A DNA stretch of 64,000 bases from Voacanga thouarsii (lineage: Eukaryota > Streptophyta > Magnoliopsida > Gentianales > Apocynaceae): NCBI GenBank assembly GCA_026120185.1, contig JANUWF010001491.1:3968001-4032000 (forward strand), read 5' to 3'. Of the stretch, positions 11,677-24,000 are shown in pieces. The position numbers and the translations under genes are program-made. Below the pieces are notes generated by a model that was not told the DNA's origin, did no database searches, and saw nothing but the letters and a program-made list of their open reading frames with translations. The first letter of the stretch is position 1, and each line of letters starts with the position of its first letter.

Positions 11677-12601
11677 ATGGCACCAAGATGCAGAGCAGTT
11701 GTGCGTAGCAGAACAGTGCAGGAGAGTGCATCCTCCACCCCAGAATTTGAGCAGATGCATTGTTCCACCCCCGACGTGGAAGAGCACCTGCCACAAGAGC
11801 AGGAATTGGCTTCGGAGAGGTCACGAGATGTGACCATGGGTCAGGCTTTCGACAAGATGGCCTCGATCTTGCAGAATCTGACTGAAAAGGTGGATAAGGT
11901 GGCCAGGAAACCACCGCGGGGAGAGGATGAGGCTCTGGAGCGTTTCCTGAAGTTCCAGCCTCCCATCTTCCAATGGGAGGTGGAACAGGACGAGAAGGCC
12001 GAGCAATGGATTGAGCAGATGGAGGACATCTTTGCTACTTTGCAGTACTCGGAAGAGAGGATGGTGAAGTTTGCTGCTTTTCGGCTAAGGGGACTGTCTC
12101 GGGCTTGGTGGCAGCGAGTACGGGGTGATTGGGACAAGTAGGAGTGGACATGGGACGATTTTACGGAAGATTTCTGGGCTGAGTACATTCCTCGATAGGT
12201 GGCTGAGAAGAGGGAGGATGAATTCCAGACCCTCAGGCAGGGAGGCATGACCGTGGCCCAATATGCAGCCCGATTCATGTACTTGTCCAAGTACTGCAAG
12301 TGCTTGGTATATATGGAGCAGAAGCGCACTCGACAATTCGTGAAAGGGCTTAGGCCAGAATTGAGGAAAGCATTGGCCCCATCACCGCCAATGTCATACA
12401 CTGCCACTGTGGACGCAGCTTCTCGGACGGAGAACGAAGATCGGCATCGACCGGTGAACCGACCCTTCCAATCGAGTCGTCCACTTATGAGGACTTCCGG
12501 CAATAAGCGACCTGCGGCCTTTATGCCGTGGGGAAACCGGGGTAAGCAGCCTTGAGTGCCTGTAGCAGGACCAATGCAAGGCAGCCTAAATTGCCGACTG
12601 T
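11677..12601 (+). pseudogene. gag: gag of the Tekay-type element (degenerate)
   Basis: Gag forms the particle and packages element RNA. I start it at the ATG at 11677 (MAPRCRAVVRSR), not the upstream GTG, because chromovirus gags often open this way and the old minus-strand copy starts alike. A coiled segment (FDKMASILQNLTEKVDKVAR) is followed by the gag core, with AFRLRGLSRAWWQRV and later MTVAQYAARFMYLSKY. The C-terminal part is basic, with a zinc knuckle reading CRLCGK, stop, GHTERN near 12590. In-frame stops are TAG at 12139 and TAG at 12196; the sites suggest Gln codons changed by C-to-T mutation. The last knuckle Cys is lost because the sequence then jumps straight into reverse transcriptase. 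Confidence 0.85.
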
Positions 12602-13443
12602 GTGGGAAGTGAGGTCACACCGAGAGGAATGTCGTTTGGCGTAACCAATGCACCGGCAGTATTCATGGATTTGATGTATCACATTTTTCAACCATACCTG
12701 GACAAGTTCGTGGTTATATTCATCGATGACATTTTAATCTACTCCAAGAATCCGGAGGACCACGCAGAGCACTTAAAATTGGTCTTAGAGAAGCTGAGGG
12801 AATTCAGGCTTTACGCTAAGTTCAGTAAATGTGAGTTTTGGCTAAGCTCAATGTCTTTCCTTGGTCACGTGATATCCAAGGATGGGATCAAAATGGACCC
12901 TGCCGTAGCTAACTGGAAACAACCGGATAACATTACCAAGATACGAAGTTTCCTTGGGCTAGCCGGATACTATCAGCGATTCATAAAAATTTTTCCTACT
13001 CTGGCTTTACCAATGACGCGATTGTTGAAGAAGGATGTCTCTTTTGTTTGGAGTGAGAAGTGTGAAAAGAGCTTCCATGAGCTTAAGAGGAGGTTGATTT
13101 CAGCACCCGTGCTAAGTTTGCCTGAGGCTGATAAGCCCTATGCACTCTATACAGATGTGTCCAAGGAAGGTTTGGGGGCTGTGCTGATGCAGGAAGGGAA
13201 GGTCATAGCTTATGCATCTAGAAAGCTAAAGCCGCATGAAGCTAATTAACGCATGACTTGGAGTTGGCAGCTATAGTGTTTGCCTTGAAGAAATGGTGAC
13301 ATTACTTGTACGATGTGCAATACGAGGTCTTCACTGACCATAAGAGTCTGAAGTACATTTTCACACAGAAGGACCTGAATCTTCGACAGCGAAGGTGGAT
13401 GGAATTTCTCGAGGAGTATAAGTGCCCTATTAATTATCACCCG
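12602..13443 (+). pseudogene. pol: Reverse transcriptase (3' half) and RNase H N-part, Tekay-type
   Basis: Starts abruptly within RT at [14 protein letters not shown] (residues 12-25 of the 12602 frame); protease, the RT fingers and the first catalytic Asp are missing. The palm motif FIDDIL is at residues 40-45, followed by [18 protein letters not shown], the thumb and connection. RNase H begins at YALYTDVS with its first catalytic Asp. A frameshift and stop at 13247, just after KPHEAN, lose about two residues. The frame then continues through THDLELAAIVFALKKW (catalytic Glu), a TGA at 13297 where relatives have Arg (CGA to TGA), and [13 protein letters not shown]. The domain is cut at 13443 by a solo LTR and resumes at 19452. 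Confidence 0.9.
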
Positions 13444-13695
13444 TGTGAAACCCCACCTAAAGCCAACCCTAGAGTAAGGGGGTCGGGATGCATATCATAT
13501 TATTTTACATGAATATATATGTTTTTGAATGATTTTAAGTGCTTTAGAATTGTGGATTATAGGTTAAAATGCTTAGTTATGCTCACTGAGTAGGAGGGGT
13601 AAAATGGTAATTTTTCTTAAGGTCAAAATAGGAAGATAGCTTGAGGATTTCATAAGAAGAATATGTGGTTGAGAAAATAAGAACAAGAATTAGTG

Positions 13696-13762
13696 TGGTT
13701 TAGTGGTTAGAGCTTGGTGAATTAATTTCTATGGTCATGAGTTCAAATCCTATCGTTTAAGC
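13696..13762 (+). promoter_or_regulatory. tRNA-like A- and B-box pair inside the Tekay LTR
   Basis: GTGTGGTTTAGTGGTTAGAG resembles the start of a tRNA gene with the A box, and GAGTTCAAATCCTAT about 35 bases later resembles the B box. No acceptor stem pairs, so it is not a tRNA gene. It may be a relic of a tRNA-derived SINE or an LTR feature; family 1 LTRs keep a similar B-box-like GAGTTCGAATC. Confidence 0.4.
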
Positions 13763-14584
13763 TTTTGTCATGATTATCTTAACTAAGTTTGAATTTTGTT
13801 TTCTTGCATTCCATGAAAATAGGAATGTTGTCTTAGGGGAGACATGAAGAGAATGTCCTAATCTTATCCTCATGTCCTAAAAAGAATTCTAGAGGAATTC
13901 TTGTCCTTTTTATTACCTCTAGCTTGTCCTAACGTCTTTATAATTTAAATCCATTAAATCTCTTCTTTTGAACTCCAAAATTCTGTGATAATTCCTTCAC
14001 CTTGAATTTCAAAAATCAGCTTTGGAGGATGGGGAGTTGGACGAAAATGGGAGGGGAAATATGAAGGGTTTCCAAGAGAAATCAATCACCATGAAAGAAC
14101 CTTCAAAATTCACCTTCATGTTGTTCATATTTTAGTGAAGGGAAATCTGGAAAATTTTCCAGAATTTTTGCAGACCATCTCCTCGAAAATTCAGCCAGTA
14201 AACCCCTTCATTTGCTGTCAAGAAAATGGTCATTTAATATGGCTTGAAGGCTAGAAAATCTGTGCAATTTTCGGACTGCACAAACTGTGCAAAACCAGAA
14301 AAAAATTCCGGACATTTCACAGCTTTCAACTAAGGAAATGAAGCTGTAATAGTCCATCTTCAAGCCAACAAAACTCCTATGTATTTCTCTAGAAAGAAGG
14401 CTGGAAAATCACATTTGAAAGACCTTCAAACCCCTGCAAATTGGGTTGAAGAAGTGCATAAATTCTGCACCAAAAGTCTTTATTCTTCGAAACACTTGAG
14501 CATTAAAACGAGGTAATTTTCCAGCTTTGTCTCTCAAAGCCAAGGTCGAAAGTCACCCTTCAAAACTCTGGAAATTGAACCTTG

Positions 14585-16277
14585 TGTTAGTGTTATGCCG
14601 TAGAGGCAATCACTTGTATCATGTATATTGCATATTAAATTAATAAGAGGCATTCTTTATCTTTTAGTTTGATTGTTATATCTAAATATGTGTACAAACC
14701 GTTAGATAAAGTCTCTAGTACAACACAGTGTTAAGGAAATCATGATAGAGATCATGATGTGAGATTCCTACTACACTATGCAGTGTTTGTACTTAAATAA
14801 TCCCCAGTCATAGTATTAATAAGATGGGACATTATTAATACGCCAAGACTGGCACATGTTATATCTCTTGATTGGATCAAGCGGTGGTTCTCATATCCGT
14901 GGGTATTGGGATACTCAGGATTAACGTGTGGATGATTGTTTTGAAACAAGTTCATTGGATGACCTAGCTATGAGATAATCACTTGGATAACTATTTAGTT
15001 CCAGTGATAGAATCTCATTATAGCAAGTGTGCAAGTATCCTTAGACTTGAGATCTCCAATGTACTTTGTTTATCGAGCGTTGTACTTTGATTCTAATCTT
15101 TGGAGTCTTATCTAGGACCGCCTATGGGATGGATATTGGGAACAACGTAAAGTAAACGAAAGTAGTTGAGAGGGTCAATAAAGGATTCACCACTCCTAAT
15201 AGTAGGAGAGTATATCTCAAGGCCACTTGTAGAAATCATTACTCATGAAGTCCTTGGCCAAGGTGACTATGTGATGGAAATGGTTCCAATTGATACACAT
15301 ATCGAGTAATGGATTTCTTGAACAAGTAATAAAATATTCGGGCCAGAATTAATAATATTCTGGAGGGAGTTGACACTAATTCCATGCTCTAGACCGAATG
15401 AGATATTGTATGTTGAAAGGAGTTTATTGCACTGATAATTTGCTATTGAAAGGTTCATGTCAAGCCACTTGACTTTCTGGACTTTTGGGTGGTCAAGAGT
15501 CATTGCTAGATGTCGCTCTTGATATGCTAAATATGAATTTATTAATTAGAGAATTAATAAATTTAATCCTTTATTTTATTAAGGATTATTAATTATAATA
15601 TTGTTAGAATTAATTCATATTATGCTACCAATAAGACCAGGAAACCTAATGGGTCACACACAATAAAGGTTTGAATGCTCAAATATATTATTTGATAATA
15701 TTGTGGGGTTAATTAAGAGAAGGGAATATATTTATAGGTGAATTATAAGTTTGTTATAATTCATGGGACCTAATTATAATTAAGTGAACTTCAAGGACCA
15801 ATTTGTTGACAATTGGACGTTGAAGGACTAAGTTACAATTTATGGTAATTATAAATATATAAATATAAGGAAACGGTTTCCTTATGGTTAGAGACAGACC
15901 ATTCACGCAATAACAGAGAAACCGTTTCTCTGCCTCTCTCTTGATCAAACCCTAGCCGTCTCTCTTCTTGATCAAAACCCTAGCCTCCCGAATTCTACTA
16001 GCATAGAATTGTGAGATTGTGAGCATTCAACCTTGTATGGATTATCATTAGAGGGAGTTCTTTCTTGGACTTCAGTTGAGCTACAGTGAACGGTTTTGGA
16101 TATTCTGGATTGCGCCTGCATTCTTGTTTTTGTAATTTTTTGAATTCCGGCTTCACGAGGTAATAAACGCAATGTTCTCCTTTTTCCCGTTTCTATTGCA
16201 AACCCGTGATCCATGGCTTGGATTTCTTGTTGTTTTCCGCTGCGCTTAATCTGATTATGCATGATAGAAATCCTACA
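14585..16277 (+). mobile_element. Solo LTR, copia-type family A (divergent copy)
   Basis: 1693 bp, starting TGTTAGTGTTATGCCGTAGA and ending AATCCTACA, with a perfect target duplication CCTTG (14580-14584, 16278-16282). It aligns with the copies at 1283 and 3580 through the CAGTGTTAAGGAAATCATGA block and the shared middle, but its last third differs. It sits in the Tekay family-2 solo LTR, so it is the innermost layer here. Confidence 0.92.
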
Positions 16278-17017
16278 CCTTGCTCAGCTATAGACTGAAC
16301 ACCATTAACCCCACACTTACCTTGAGCATATGGACTCCATAGCTACACCTCAAAACACTCCTAAGATCACTCCATTCAAACTCTTTTTGAACTTCAAAAA
16401 AATTCCAGCATTTTACTCCATTAAACCACTCTTGCATTAGGCTAACTAACCAGAATTTCCTCTGCCTTCATAGACTGAATTTTGGTCAGCTCTATAGCCT
16501 GAACAAGCTCCATTCATTCAGCCGGCACCATTGAAGAGAGAAGAAACCTTCCTTGATCAAACACCATAGCTAACCACCTACCTTAACCAACTCCACAACT
16601 TTCTCCATTTAAATTTCAAAAAAAATCTGATCACTCTCTCTCCCACAAGCTAAAAACCAAAACTTCCCTTCAACCTAGACCATTCGGCCAGCACTCTACC
16701 AGATTTCGTGCAGCATTCTCCCACACTCTCTCCATTTTCACCAAGAACACCAAGAACACTAAGAACACACACTAAACTTCTTCAACCCTAAACCTACTCT
16801 AAACACCTCCAATCACTCTCAAATACTCCAGATCACTTCTATTTAATCCCTAGACTTCATTTCTAGTATTTATAACACAAAACCTCGCAAACAAGAATTT
16901 TCCAACTGATCAAAATTAGCCTTTTCCCTTAAAGGTCTCAAGAACATCTACAAGGTAAATCAAGAACAACCTTCTTGTTCATCCTTTTCCATTCAATTCT
17001 TAATATACCCTTCTAAT

Positions 17018-17060
<43 letters not shown>
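17018..17060. repeat. (CT)n microsatellite
   Basis: About 21 uninterrupted CT units within the family-2 LTR. The relative on the minus strand at 32193-37254 shows no comparable tract, so it seems specific to this copy. Confidence 0.9.
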
Positions 17061-17062
<2 letters not shown>

Positions 17063-19451
17063 CGAAATGGTTGATCAACCATCAACCATGGCTGTTTTTC
17101 CCGGTGGATCACTCAAGACTCTCTATCACGCATGGACCTTCTTTTGTCTTCATCAAAGCAATCGACAATCAAGTATCCATTCTTAAATCCTTTCTTTTTA
17201 AATTCCGAAATCATATCTCCTAGGTGTTGATAGGGAGATAGAGTATGAATGGAGATTGAGTATATGCATGTGGATTAAGGGGATGGAGTTAAGACATGAT
17301 GATTGTTGTATATTGCTAAGTTGTATGTGTTTTCTTTTTGAATCATTGTATGTTCTTCGTGCTTAATGAATTTTATGGATGTTTGAAGCATGTTAGAGAT
17401 CATGACACTAAAGGTGATTAGGCTCTTATGTTTCTATTTTCCATTGAAGCCATTAATGATGATTATGCCTAGAAGGAAGTTAGCGTTGTGATAGTATGTG
17501 TTAAGTCAAGCAGGTGTTCATGAATGGATTGGTTTATTATTTGATGTTGGAGAATGTGTTTATGAATCTTTTCTAGCAATAGGAAAATCATGGTGGAAGA
17601 GTATTTCCTTGTTAAGTCTATGTTATTTTTATTAACAAAATTTTATTACTTTAAATAGAATTACTATTACATTTTTCTCTATAAAATTCGAAACTCTAGG
17701 AAGATTTGGAGTGGTTTATTAATTAAAATATTAATATTTTCTTTATCAAATAAATGATATCTTTTGTTAAAAATAATATATATATATATATATATATATA
17801 GTAATAAATCTTTTATAATAAATAAAATATTAGAAGTAATTGATGACCTTGTAGACCTTAGTTCAAACTTTTACTTATATTCCTAAATATTATTTATATT
17901 AAAATCTATTTGTTATTTATTAATTAAGAATTTAAAATAATTCATTTATTATTAATTTTATTTATTACTAATTATTTATTATCTATTAAAAAATTAATTA
18001 AAAATTATATGTAATTTATTATTTACTTATAATAAATCTATTTTTAAATTACCATTTATTAATATTATTAGGACTTAATGTTATTTAAAATTCAAACCTT
18101 CTTTTATTTATTAATAATAGCACTCAAGAATTATTAATTGAGTCTATAATTTATTAGCAATTATTTTAGAACCCCAAATTATTTTAACTTATCAAACTAG
18201 ACTTATTTTATAAAATTCTTTTTTAGCTAGCCTTAAAGCTTAGAACATTAGGGTCGTGATGGTAATGGGTTGAACTAGGATTATTATGTGTAAGTGAGTT
18301 TAGCTTGAATGTAACCTTATGTTTTGTGTTTACCCCAGGCGGGGTTAGGTCAGCCTTGGAAGACTTTTGAGTTTGAGCAAGCAAAGAACCAGGTAAACTC
18401 CTGCATGGAATTTTGTGAAGAGCAAAAATTACTGTGGCAAGCCAAATGCGATGCGTATGGGCATTTATTTTGTGGAGGCAATTAAGGACTGTTTTTCCTT
18501 TTTATTCCAGACAAACAAATCATTTGAAAATTAAACAAGCAGTTCTACACAAAATGCTAAACTCTTTCTAAAACCCAACTGGGACAAGACTTTTAGAAAC
18601 CCTTAATTGCTATTTCCAAATAAAGCAGATTATGAGCAATTTTCTCCCAAGTGGGACAATCGACGTTGAGTACTTAATAAGGGTAGACCACCAGGACTAG
18701 TCTTTGAAGGGTTAGGGTAAGTCTCTCAGTAGGTGGCCACCTCTGAGGGGTGAGTCCTTCCTGGATAGGATGCCAGTCCTGTAGGTCATGCCGGTCCGAG
18801 CTAGCAAGTTTCAGTCCTGTGGACTGTGTGTTCCGGAGTGGACAACCGGCAAGTTTGGGTGTAGAGATGGAGGAGTATCTCACCCGGTAGGCCGTACACC
18901 TACCCTCTGTCAGCTTGCACAAAGTGTGGCATTCTGACCGTATTTAGTCATGGGGCCCAACGTGTGGTAACCCATGGCTACCCATTTGAGTGGTTGTATT
19001 TATTGTGCACATGTATGATTTGAAAAGCGAAACGCCACTCTTTATTTTCAACACTTATTTACTGCTTGCCAGCACTTTTCCTTATGAAACTTTTACAACT
19101 TGCATACATGAATTATTTTACCTGAAACACTCAAAGCACATACGGGCTTACTGAGATTTTTATCTCACCACCTCTTATGCCATGTTTTCAGGAAGATCTT
19201 GCTGCGGAGGTCATTAGCTAGATTGTTGCCTATGCTTTGAGTACTCATGTTATTTTCTTTATGTGATGTTTTGAGAGATTGTTGCAAACAATTTATTTTG
19301 GATTTGTTCTAGTATTCATCCTTTGGGTTATAATAAGTTTAATTTTAAAGTCTTTATTTTATTTTATTCTATGTAACCTAGTTATAAAGACCCCTTGTCC
19401 GCTGGACGGGGCGACATCCCCGTCCCTGATGGGCCTAGGTAGTAGGGTGTT

Positions 19452-21046
19452 ACAACCCGGACAAAGCGAATGTGGTAGCTGACGCACTGAGTCGGAAGGT
19501 AAAGATGGCTCACTTGAGAATGTAGGAGATGTCAGCAGTCTAGGATATCCTGGAGCAAGAGGCAGAAGTTCAAGAGAGGAAGATCTGCGTGAGCAATCTG
19601 ACCATGAAGCCCGATCTGGATCAGGAGATTGTATCAGGCCAGCAGGATAGTGCGGAATTTCAGATATTTAAGGAGAAAGAGATCGCAAGAAAAAGAAGTG
19701 ACTTCCGAACCAATTAGAAGGGGGTATTATACTTTCGGGACCGGATTTGTGTGTCTGACATCCGAGACCTAAGGAAGAGGATACTGGACGAAGCGCACAA
19801 GAGCAAATATATCATACACCCTGGGGAGGTAAAGATGTACCAAGACTTGAAGAGGAAATATTGGTGGGCTGGAATGAAGAGGGATGTAGTTCAGCATGTG
19901 TCAACCTACCTGACGTGCCAGAAGGTTAAGATGGGGCATAAGAAGTTTGCAGGTTTATTGCAACCGTTACCGATTCCCGAGTGGAAATGGGAAGAGGTGA
20001 CCATGGACTTTGTGACTGGCCTTCCGATGACCAAGTCACACAAGGATGTAATCTGGGTGGTAGTGGACCGATTAACCAAGACAGCGTATTTTATACCAAT
20101 GAACGTGCGGGACTCGATAGAAAAGTTGGCTCAGACGTATACCCGAGAAATTGTAAGGTTGCATGGTGTACCGTCGAGTATTGTGTCGGATAGGGACCTT
20201 AGATTCACTTCAAGGTTCTGGGGTAAGTTTCAGGAGTCCTTAGGCACGACCCTAAAATTCAGCACCTATCCTCATCCGCAGACGGACGATCAATCCGAGA
20301 GAGTCATACAGATTCTGGAAGACATGCTCCGAACATGTATCTTGGACTTTAGAGATAAATGGATTGAGTTTTTACCGCATGCGGAGTTAGCATATAACAA
20401 CAGTTATCAGGCGTCGATTGGGATGGCGCCGTACGAAGCACTGTATGGGCGAAAATGCCAAGTACCAATATACTGGGGATGGATAGAAGAGGGGAACGTT
20501 AAGAGGACTGGTGAAGTATGCATTCAGGAGATGACGGACAGGATCAAGTTAATTCGAGAAAGGCTAAGGGCAGCGCAAAGCAGACAGAAGAGTTACGCAG
20601 ACTCTAGGAGAAGGGAACTGGAATTCCTAGTAGGTGATTGTGCATTCTTGAAGTTGACTCCTAGTAGAGAAATCCTAAAGCATCCGAGAGGAGGGAAGTT
20701 GAGTCCAAGGTATTTAGGACCATTCTTGATATTGGAGAAAATTGGACCGGTGGCCTACCGACTGGATCTACCTGATGGTCTAGTAGGGATGCATGATGTA
20801 TTCCATGTTTCTCAGATGAAGAAGTACAACACCGATCCGAGTCATGTACTCAATGAGGAACCGTTAGAGTTGCAACCAAATCTAAGTTATGTGGAGAGAC
20901 CAGTCAAGATCTTGGAATGGAGTACCAAGACTCTCCGAATCAAGCAGATACCTATGGTGAAGATACTTTGGGATCGTCATGGAGCATAGGATTCGACGTG
21001 GGAAACAGAGGAATGGTTAAGACGGAAGTATCCGGATATGCTCTAA
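19452..21046 (+). pseudogene. pol: RNase H end, integrase and chromodomain-like tail, Tekay-type
   Basis: RNase H resumes with the last catalytic Asp in VVADALSRK (about 19470-19496). After several stops (for example TAG at 19525), a 412-codon open stretch begins with the codon at 19751; it is mid-polyprotein, so no true start applies. The N-terminal zinc-binding region has H16 and H23 but Tyr53 where a Cys is expected, followed by C56. The catalytic triad is intact: D86 (MDFVTG), D147 (SDRD) and E183 (QSERVIQ), with exactly 35 residues between D147 and E183. The C-terminal region includes GPVAYRLDLPDG and VFHVSQMKKY. The chromodomain-like tail reads RPVKILEWSTKTLR and VKILWDRHG, is cut by TAG at 20987, and would otherwise run to TAA at 21044. 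Chromodomains steer integration to marked chromatin. Confidence 0.92.
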
Positions 21047-21080
21047 GGGCATGACATCTAAATTTCGGGACGAAATTCTC

Positions 21081-21095
21081 TTAAGGGGGAGGGGA
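21081..21095 (+). promoter_or_regulatory. Polypurine tract
   Basis: TTAAGGGGGAGGGGA lies directly before the 3' LTR start TGTAATACC at 21096, where plus-strand DNA synthesis would be primed. Confidence 0.9.
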
Positions 21096-24000
21096 TGTAA
21101 TACCCCGCCCAAAACTACCTTTGACTATGGGGAAAAGTCATGCATTGCATAGTATTTTGCATTTTATGTGGTAGCTTAGAATTATTTTATTTGCATGGAT
21201 GCATGTGAATTTATCCGTTGCTCTTGCATTTGGATTAATGGAGGTGAAATAGCGTGTTGTTAAAGATTTGGTTAAGGGAGGTTTGGTTGAAGATTTGGAA
21301 GGATGAGTATTGGGGTGGTAAGAACTTCTTGTAGGAAGAATCAGTATTGGAATTGATTTGGAATAGCGGGGAGGATGGTGATATTTCCGTGGTGGCCCGA
21401 GTTCGAATCCTATCTCTTGTGAATCCTAGTTTCTCTTCTTGAAGATTCTTTTCTATAGAGTTTCCATGTCTTGGCCAAAAAAGATATAGCAAACCTAGAG
21501 AAATTTTAGTGCCAAAATTCCAAGGAAATAAGTCTCTATATTTATTCTCTAAATTCAAGGACTTTGATGTGAATAAACTTCACTCTTAATTTTCAGCTTT
21601 TATTCCTTAGGATTTTTGAAAAAAAAAACCCTAGCTAATAATTAAAATTTCAGCTTGATTTTAGCTTAATAGATGTTGCCATAGATAGTTGGAATTAAAG
21701 AGTCATTCTTCTAGTAGGAAACCTTGTTGGTTTTAAACCTAGAACTTTAGCTAAAAATCTGAAAAAATTTTCCAGCTACTGCCGCCACTTCTTGAAGGAA
21801 TTTTAGCTCAACCCAAACTCTTCCAAAACTAGGAAATCTTATCCTAAATCCTTTAGCAAATCAGATTTTATTTCAATCCTAATTTAACTAGGTTTTGCTA
21901 CCTTTTCCTAGCTGAAATTCGGCAGCCTTGTGCAAGCACAAGCTGTTCGAAAACTCCAGCACTCCTAGGTGCAATACAACGCTCCAAACCCTAGCTCAAA
22001 ACATCTAAAACACTCCTCATAAATTCAGATTACCCTAGATGCACAAAACCAGAATTTTATCTCCAAAAAAAAAACTACAGATTTCGCCAGCCTTGTACAG
22101 GAATTTCGGCCAGCTTGAACTCCTACACAAACCGAAATTCTGCACAACAAAACACATAAGAATCCTCAGTTGATCAAGCCAATTTTCTGTGCCTAAAACC
22201 CCCATCTTTTCACTGAAAATTGCAGCAGAACCACAGCTACAATAGACCAGAATTTATGCTCTTCTTGTTTAGCAATTTCGTACAGCAAAACCACTGCATG
22301 CACACAGAAATTTCAGCTCTTCAAACCTTCTCAAACTCTTCTTTATTCGGCCCAAAATTCTGAACACAATCAACCCTTCCCTTGAGCAATATTTTGGCCA
22401 GTACAAAGAAGCAAATTACAAAATATTTTCTCCCTTAAACCCTCCCAAAGTCGGCAGCAATAAGGCGCACCATAAGCTGCAAATTTTCCCTTGCTGTCCA
22501 AGAAACCTAAAGCCATTAGGAGTCTTCCTAAACACCACCATCTAACCCTAAACTAATCTTCTCTAACCCTAAGGCATAGTAGCCGATTACCCTCTCTATT
22601 CTACACGAAAAATTCTAGCAAGAACTCCACAGCAATTTTCGAAAATCTTAAGAGCAATACCTAGCAAAAATCGAACACACCTTAAGGTAAGCAAAAATCC
22701 TCTCAACCTCTTGATGCCGTTTTCTCTAATGATTCTTTTCTCCTTCTTTTTCCCTTAAATCACGCCACATAGAGGCTGATTTCATCTTCTTCTTTAATTT
22801 TCGGTCAAGAGGAGCAAATGATGTAGCTTTTCTTTTCTTTTCAAGCGAACTCGAGACGATCACCATAGGAGCATAGAGACTTCATTACCCGGTTGTTGCA
22901 AGGTAAAGGAATACCCACCCTTGCTGCCGAAAGTAAGGTTTAATGATGTCTATTATGTGGATGAGCATATGGTCATGGTATATGATCTTTGGGGATTAGA
23001 TAGTTTACTTGGATTTAAATAGGGGATTGCGAGTTGTTGTGAAAATAAATGAGATTAGAGCATGTTTGAATTAATTGAAACCCTGATCATGATATTATAT
23101 GATGTAGATTAGGAGGATAATTGAGGAAAGCAAGCTGTGATTTTATCTCATTTATCTGAGGCATATCAAGTAAGTCCTTGCATAAACTCTTTTGTTAAAT
23201 GTTGTGATGGTAAGTCCTAGTATGAACTTTTTGGTTAAATGTTGTGATGGCAAGTCTATGTTGTGAAGCTTTGTGAAGCTATTGTTGAACTATGATTATT
23301 TGGGTTGTAAACATGGAAGATTATTCTTTAAACGGTTTTGTCAAACTAATGATTTTATCAAGAAAACTATTCTTCCTAAATTTTTAGAAAACTCTTTTAG
23401 AGAAAAACCACGTTGTACAAAGCCAAGGTGTGGAGATATTTTGAATCAGGATTTGACGGATATGTTCGTTGAGTACTCAATAAGGGTAGGCTAACAATAC
23501 TAGTTTTGGAGGGCTAGCGTAAGTCTTCTGGCAGGAGGCCACCTCCCGAAGATGAACTCTGCTTGGAAAAGCGATAGTGTTGGTTGGTCAGGCCAGTCCG
23601 AGTTAGCATTTGTACCTGGTATGGTATTATTTATATTTCCGGCATGGACACCCGGATGGTTTTGTTGGGTGTAGAGATGGAGGAGTATCTCACTCGGTGA
23701 GCTGTACACTCACATTGATCAGAACGCCCAACGTGTGGTAATCTGGTCCGAACAAGATGCACAAAGTGTGGTGCCTTGGCCATTTTGTTCTCATGGAGCC
23801 CAACGTGTGGTGACATGACTGTTTGTTCAAGTGGAGGATTTATTTTGTACAAAGTGTGACAATGAGAAAACCCACTCCTTGCGAAAATAGATTATTTATG
23901 ACTTGCCAAATTATTTCTACAAATATTTTGTACTTTGCATACACGTACTATTCAAAACACCATGTGCACACACAGAACTTACTGAGATTTATTCTCACAC

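Larger units (their letters stand above)
13444..19451 (+). mobile_element. Solo LTR of Tekay family 2, inserted in RNase H
   Basis: Starts TGTGAAACCCCACCTAAAGC and ends TAGGGTGTTACA, with a perfect target duplication ACCCG (13439-13443, 19452-19456). Without its own 1.7 kb insertion it is about 4.3 kb. Its last kilobase matches 1-1054 and it shares the GTAGAGATGGAGGAGTATCT block with family 1. There is no internal coding part. It contains a tRNA-like segment (about 13696-13762), a (CT)n tract at about 17018-17060 and a (TA)n tract near 17778-17802. ORFs within it look accidental. Confidence 0.92.

Noticed and set aside
11841..12503. 220-codon minus-strand ORF opposite gag
   Set aside because: Antisense shadow of gag. 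It resembles the 25389-25823 plus-strand ORF only because both lie opposite homologous gag genes.
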